A stretch of DNA of 36,273 nt from Segetibacter sp. (GTDB lineage Bacteria > Bacteroidota > Bacteroidia > Chitinophagales > Chitinophagaceae): NCBI GenBank assembly GCA_028288505.1, contig JAQBNN010000016.1:1-36273 (forward strand). The letters run 5' to 3'. The position numbers and the translations under genes are program-made. Numbering within the stretch: position 1 is the stretch's first letter; every line of letters starts with the position of its first letter. Under the pieces are notes generated by a model, which had not been told where the DNA came from, did not search any database, and saw nothing but the letters and a program-made list of their open reading frames with translations. Shown here in pieces: positions 33,992 through 36,273 of the stretch.

Positions 33992-34813
33992 ATGAGTGTT
34001 CCTGCTGTAAGTGTAGTTATGCCGGTATACAATGCTGGTAAATATGTAAAACTGGCAGTAGATAGTATATTATCTCAATCACTTACTGATTTCGAGCTGA
34101 TACTTGTTAATGATTACTCTACAGATAACAGCGAGGAGATTCTGTCTTCTTATACAGATGAGCGAATCAGGTATTACAAGCAGAAACAAAATAGTGGTGT
34201 AGTTGCAACTACTAACAAAGGAATAAGCTTGTCCACGGGCCAATACATATGCATCATGCATGCGGATGACATTGCCTTCCCGGAAAGGTTACGCAAACAA
34301 AAGAATTGGCTCGACGTTCATGAACAAACAGCGGTGGTAGGATGCTTCATTTCCTTTATTAATGAAGCGGGAGAAAGCACCGGGGAGTGGAAAGATGATA
34401 TAGAAACAGTTACAGCTACACAAATAAAAAGCCGGATGGCCTGGCGGAATTGTTTAGCGCACCCTACTGTAATGGCACGCGCAGAAGTATTTAAAAAGTA
34501 TCCTTATCGATTTAGCCAACAGTCGCAGGAAGATTATGACATATGGCTACAAATGCTTGCTGACAATATGATTATTGAAAAAGTGCCGGAAAAACTTCTT
34601 TTATATCGTGTACATGGCGCTTCAATAACAGGTACGATTCTACGAAATGCAAATCCTTTTTTTAAGCAATTCGATTGTAAAAAAAAATTCCTACAATTAC
34701 GGCTATCGCAGGGGAAGATGGGTTATTATGAGTTGGTGGTAGCAGGTACTTGTATATTTGATGGGTTAATGGGAATAGGCAAAGAAATTAAAAAGATCAT
34801 ACTACAGAAGTAA
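33992..34813 (+). CDS. Family 2 glycosyltransferase (GT2)
   Basis: A 273-aa GT-A enzyme that transfers a sugar from a nucleotide-sugar donor. SVVMPVYNAGKYVKLAVDSI is the classic start. LVNDYSTDN holds the first Asp (D41), and IMHADDIAFPERL gives the DxD-like metal site (D92-D93). SQEDYDIWLQ is the acceptor-side ED-Y/W motif. No membrane helix is evident. Its stop overlaps the next ATG by one base (TAATG), so translation is coupled. Likely part of a cell-surface polysaccharide cluster. Confidence 0.94.
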   Translation: MSVPAVSVVMPVYNAGKYVKLAVDSILSQSLTDFELILVNDYSTDNSEEILSSYTDERIRYYKQKQNSGVVATTNKGISLSTGQYICIMHADDIAFPERLRKQKNWLDVHEQTAVVGCFISFINEAGESTGEWKDDIETVTATQIKSRMAWRNCLAHPTVMARAEVFKKYPYRFSQQSQEDYDIWLQMLADNMIIEKVPEKLLLYRVHGASITGTILRNANPFFKQFDCKKKFLQLRLSQGKMGYYELVVAGTCIFDGLMGIGKEIKKIILQK

Positions 34814-36024
34814 TGTATAAGCTTTATTTAATCAAACGTTTCATTGAAGATATTATCATTTTCCCCTTTGTTTTGTTGGGAAGAATAATAGCTTTTATAA
34901 AACCTTTAGATAAAGAATACAGGGTCTATTTTTTCTTTCCGTTCTACCATACAGGTGGTGCTGAAAAAGTACATGCAATGGTTGCCCAGGCAACAGGTAA
35001 TAGTAGCTGCATTATCTTTTTTACACGCAAATCAAACGACAGGAATTTTCATGATGAGTTTGTAAAAACAGGATGCACAATAAAAGAGATATCGGGTTAT
35101 ACTGATAATAAGTGGATCTATTTCGCTAACCTTATTTATCGTGGTATAGTTACTGGACACATCAACAGGCAAAAGGAAAAACCTTTAGTCTTTAATGGCC
35201 AGAGCAATTTCGGGTATAAGATTTCACCCTGGGTTCGTAAAGACATTCCACAAATTGAGCTCATCCATTCCCTTTGCAGCTTCTCCTATATCAGGATACC
35301 GTTTCTACCTTTCATTACTCAAACTGTAATGATTAGTACTGTAAGAATCAAGGAGCACATCGAATTGTATAAGCGATACAATATCCCCTTCCGTTATGCG
35401 GAAAGAATAAATTTTATCATGAACGGGATCGAATTACCGCTGACAAAACCAGAAAGACACTTTGATAAAGACAAGATCTCTGTTTTGTATGTCGGCAGAA
35501 GTACACCTGAAAAAAGAGTTCACCTGATAGCAGAAATGGCAAAAGTATTAGCCACACAAAGCCTTCCTGTAGAAATTACTTTTTTAGGTGATGTTGAAAA
35601 TGCAATTCCAACAGAACTATGGCAACACTGCCACTTCTTAGGTAGTCATGGAGACCCTGAGTACATTCATCAAGTTTACCTGTCTTCCGACATTCTTATC
35701 CTCGTATCCGATACTGAAGGGTTCCCAATGGTTGTAATGGAGGCCATGGCAAGAGGTCTTGCTATAATTTCAACCGCAGTGGGCGAAGTTCCTTTGCACG
35801 TAAAACATGAAGAGAACGGCTTTCTAATTACAGATTTCCTAAACACAGATCTCGTTGTTCAACAAAGCGCTTCTTACATTCTAAAATTGTATCAAGATCG
35901 AAAGCTGCTGCAAGAGATCTCAAAGAAGAACGTCAGCCACGCCTATGAAAACTTTGGTGTAGAGAGATTTAATAAGCAGTACCAGCAACTGTTCCAACAA
36001 ACCCTTCACGGTAAAAATGGATAA
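34813..36024 (+). CDS. Family 4 glycosyltransferase (GT4)
   Basis: A 403-aa GT-B enzyme. An N-terminal hydrophobic stretch (FIEDIIIFPFVLLGRIIAFI) suggests membrane association. FFPFYHTGGAEKVHAMVAQ is the acceptor-domain start. The donor domain contains VLYVGRSTPEKRVHLIAEM and the C-terminal E-x7-E motif EGFPMVVMEAMARGLAIIS. It overlaps the upstream gene by 1 nt and the downstream gene by 8 nt, so all three are one operon. Confidence 0.94.
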   Translation: MYKLYLIKRFIEDIIIFPFVLLGRIIAFIKPLDKEYRVYFFFPFYHTGGAEKVHAMVAQATGNSSCIIFFTRKSNDRNFHDEFVKTGCTIKEISGYTDNKWIYFANLIYRGIVTGHINRQKEKPLVFNGQSNFGYKISPWVRKDIPQIELIHSLCSFSYIRIPFLPFITQTVMISTVRIKEHIELYKRYNIPFRYAERINFIMNGIELPLTKPERHFDKDKISVLYVGRSTPEKRVHLIAEMAKVLATQSLPVEITFLGDVENAIPTELWQHCHFLGSHGDPEYIHQVYLSSDILILVSDTEGFPMVVMEAMARGLAIISTAVGEVPLHVKHEENGFLITDFLNTDLVVQQSASYILKLYQDRKLLQEISKKNVSHAYENFGVERFNKQYQQLFQQTLHGKNG

Positions 36025-36273
36025 AAAACTACTTATAGTAAATTACTATTGGCCACCAAGTGGAGGACCGGCTGTACAACGATGGTTATCGTTAACTACA
36101 GAGTTAACAAAGCTAGGTTGGGAGATCTGGCTTTTAACGGTTGATGAAAAATATGCGACTTACCAGATGTATGATCAATCACTGGTCGAGAAAATACATC
36201 CGGCGGTTAAGGTTGTGAAGACAAAAACAATAGAACCTTTCGGTTTTTACAAACTATTGTTTGGCAAAAAAAG
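36017..36273 (+). CDS. Glycosyltransferase-like protein, 3' end beyond window
   Basis: The ATG at 36017 lies inside the end of the previous gene. The readable 85 codons begin MDKKLLIVNYYWPPSGGPAV, then QRWLSLTTELTKLGWEIWLL, the N-terminal pattern of GT4-type enzymes (YYWPP.gG.g..R...l...L...G). The gene has no stop before 36273, so it is partial. It was too short for the ORF track. Confidence 0.85.
   Translation, partial: MDKKLLIVNYYWPPSGGPAVQRWLSLTTELTKLGWEIWLLTVDEKYATYQMYDQSLVEKIHPAVKVVKTKTIEPFGFYKLLFGKK

Noticed and set aside
1-36273. CRISPR array, insertion sequence, prophage or defence island
   Set aside because: No regularly spaced repeat array, transposase, integrase or defence nuclease is visible. 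The repeats found are dispersed and single.

Overview
The window reads as chromosomal DNA of a member of the Bacteroidota, most likely a Chitinophagaceae-like soil or freshwater bacterium. This is inferred from several things: AT-rich intergenic DNA, gene starts without Shine-Dalgarno sequences, several upstream matches to the Bacteroidota -7 box TAnnTTTG, and gene families typical of the phylum (DUF983, YfhO, eukaryote-type GSII glutamine synthetase, Rcp-like single-domain response regulators, lipocalin-like secreted proteins). No phage, transposase, CRISPR array or recognisable defence system is visible. The gene content is mostly housekeeping and stress or accessory metabolism, broken up by unusually long intergenic gaps.

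Layout. 1-640 is a gene-free AT-rich stretch with 21-bp tandem units. 647-4.8 kb holds a fibronectin-III-like protein, a lipocalin-like exported protein and a CPA1 Na+/H+ antiporter. 5.3-9.0 kb has a lone receiver protein, a frameshifted amidohydrolase and an animal-type haem peroxidase. 9.3-12.7 kb has an AraC regulator with a DUF983 protein, a beta-propeller lipoprotein and a small lipoprotein carrying a duplicated NPAHGxPxHxC motif. 13-19.4 kb has GSII glutamine synthetase, a C-terminally truncated hydroxypyruvate-isomerase-like protein, a flavodoxin-fold reductase, an aldo/keto reductase and the two subunits of a 3-oxoacid CoA-transferase. 19.8-23.6 kb has a TerB-like protein, a badly degraded universal stress protein gene, a degraded small membrane ORF and a zinc alcohol dehydrogenase. 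24.2-27.9 kb has tRNA-Cys, a nucleoside phosphorylase, dapF, and a corA-NUDIX pair. 28.2-31.3 kb has a second lone receiver, a small winged-helix protein with a small unknown protein, an RluE-like pseudouridine synthase, a queuosine-precursor transporter and a small membrane protein. 31.36 kb to the end is a YfhO membrane protein followed, after a strong terminator, by an overlapping glycosyltransferase operon that runs off the window.

The most interesting features are in the gaps rather than the genes. A 38-bp, GTAC-bounded extragenic repeat occurs at least eight times in two sequence subfamilies. A second family forms a perfect 20-bp hairpin in its best copy. A longer composite element occurs at the window start and near 3.1 kb. 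Two genes (amidohydrolase and universal stress protein) carry several independent reading-frame lesions, so the region is either decaying or contains assembly errors. All protein functions are assigned by reading motifs in the translations; no database search was run.
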